This document shows, piece by piece, positions 5,112 through 5,249 of a stretch of 5,249 nt of DNA. Origin of the DNA: Pseudonocardiaceae bacterium (lineage in GTDB: Bacteria > Actinomycetota > Actinomycetes > Mycobacteriales > Pseudonocardiaceae); assembly GCA_025937115.1 (NCBI GenBank), contig JAICSB010000269.1:1-5249 (forward strand). Direction: 5' to 3'. The position numbers were made by a program, and so were the translations under genes. Position 1 is the stretch's first letter; every line of letters begins with the position of its first letter. The notes beneath the pieces were generated by a model. That model was not told the DNA's origin. It searched no databases and saw nothing but the letters and a program-made list of their open reading frames with translations.

Positions 5112-5249
5112 ACCACCCCGGGTTCGGTAGAGACTCGTTGTTGGGGTCAGGCGACCAGGCTGATCAGGTCGCCCAGCTCGTACAGGGTCTCGAACTCGAC
5201 CGGTGGCCTGCCTCCGCAGGCTCCGTGCAATCGATGGTTGTTATACCAA
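5109..5249 (-). mobile_element. End of an IS3-family insertion sequence, continuing beyond the window
   Basis: The segment begins TGAACCACCCCGGGTTCGGT and continues through AGAGACTC (to 5136), resembling the ends of actinomycete IS3 elements, which often read TGAA-C-CCCCGGGTT...GAGACTC. It is followed by the minus-strand transposase C-terminus. The other end and any target duplication lie outside the window. Confidence 0.7.
5147..5249 (-). CDS. IS3-family transposase (orfB-type integrase), C-terminal 33 codons only
   Basis: The minus frame runs in from the window edge and ends at TGA (5147-5149). It reads WYNNHRLHGACGGRPPVEFE, then TLYELGDLISLVA. The motif W-YN--RLHGA-G--PP-EFE is the standard end of IS3-type transposases, just after the catalytic glutamate, which lies outside the window. 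This is a different IS from the one at 780-1955, because the tail sequence and end sequence do not match. Only 37 bases separate the stop from the proposed IS terminus, a normal distance. Confidence 0.85.
   Translation of the reverse strand, partial: WYNNHRLHGACGGRPPVEFETLYELGDLISLVA

Noticed and set aside
1..5249. CRISPR array, tRNA or rRNA
   Set aside because: No regularly spaced repeats, no tRNA-like cloverleaf pattern and no rRNA-like sequence were seen on either strand.

Overview
The window looks like chromosomal accessory DNA from a high-GC actinomycete; the genus cannot be told. Evidence for this is mid-to-high 60s percent GC over most of the window, GTG starts, short overlapping gene junctions (ATGA, GTGA), a pyridoxamine-phosphate-oxidase/universal-stress-protein gene pair, a TPR-tailed XRE regulator, and two insertion sequences of types common in that phylum.

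Layout: (1) 2-699, plus strand: the 3' part of a PPOX-family flavin-binding protein gene overlaps by ATGA a decayed chimeric gene. That gene joins the first strand and helix of a universal stress protein to a deleted, frameshifted 2TM-domain protein. (2) 780-1955: a complete insertion sequence of 1176 bp with 26-bp inverted ends (24 matches) and one intact 356-codon DDE integrase-type transposase. It has no recognisable target duplication. (3) 1956-2960: a patch of lower GC (about 56% by hand count over the gene) carrying one unrecognised 268-codon gene. Its promoter appears to give a leaderless mRNA. A 14-bp perfect direct repeat, extending to 21 of 25 matches, brackets the gene. A hairpin lies between it and the convergent next gene. 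(4) 2961-4319, minus strand: an XRE/HTH regulator with a long helical TPR-like C-terminal part. A 20-bp inverted repeat overlaps its probable -10 box. (5) 4384-5111: a spacer with one doubtful minus-strand small membrane ORF, then two small plus-strand genes joined by GTGA. (6) 5109-5249: the end of an IS3-family element with the transposase C-terminus on the minus strand. Its terminal TGA coincides with the stop codon of the preceding small gene, so that gene was probably cut short by the insertion.

The PPOX and Usp genes suggest a former stress or dormancy-type gene cluster, now broken and flanked by insertion sequences. The regulator and the two divergent small genes may form a conserved set, but the sequence alone does not prove it. 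The best candidates for something undescribed are the 268-residue protein in its repeat-bracketed, GC-poor segment, and the XRE/small-protein group.
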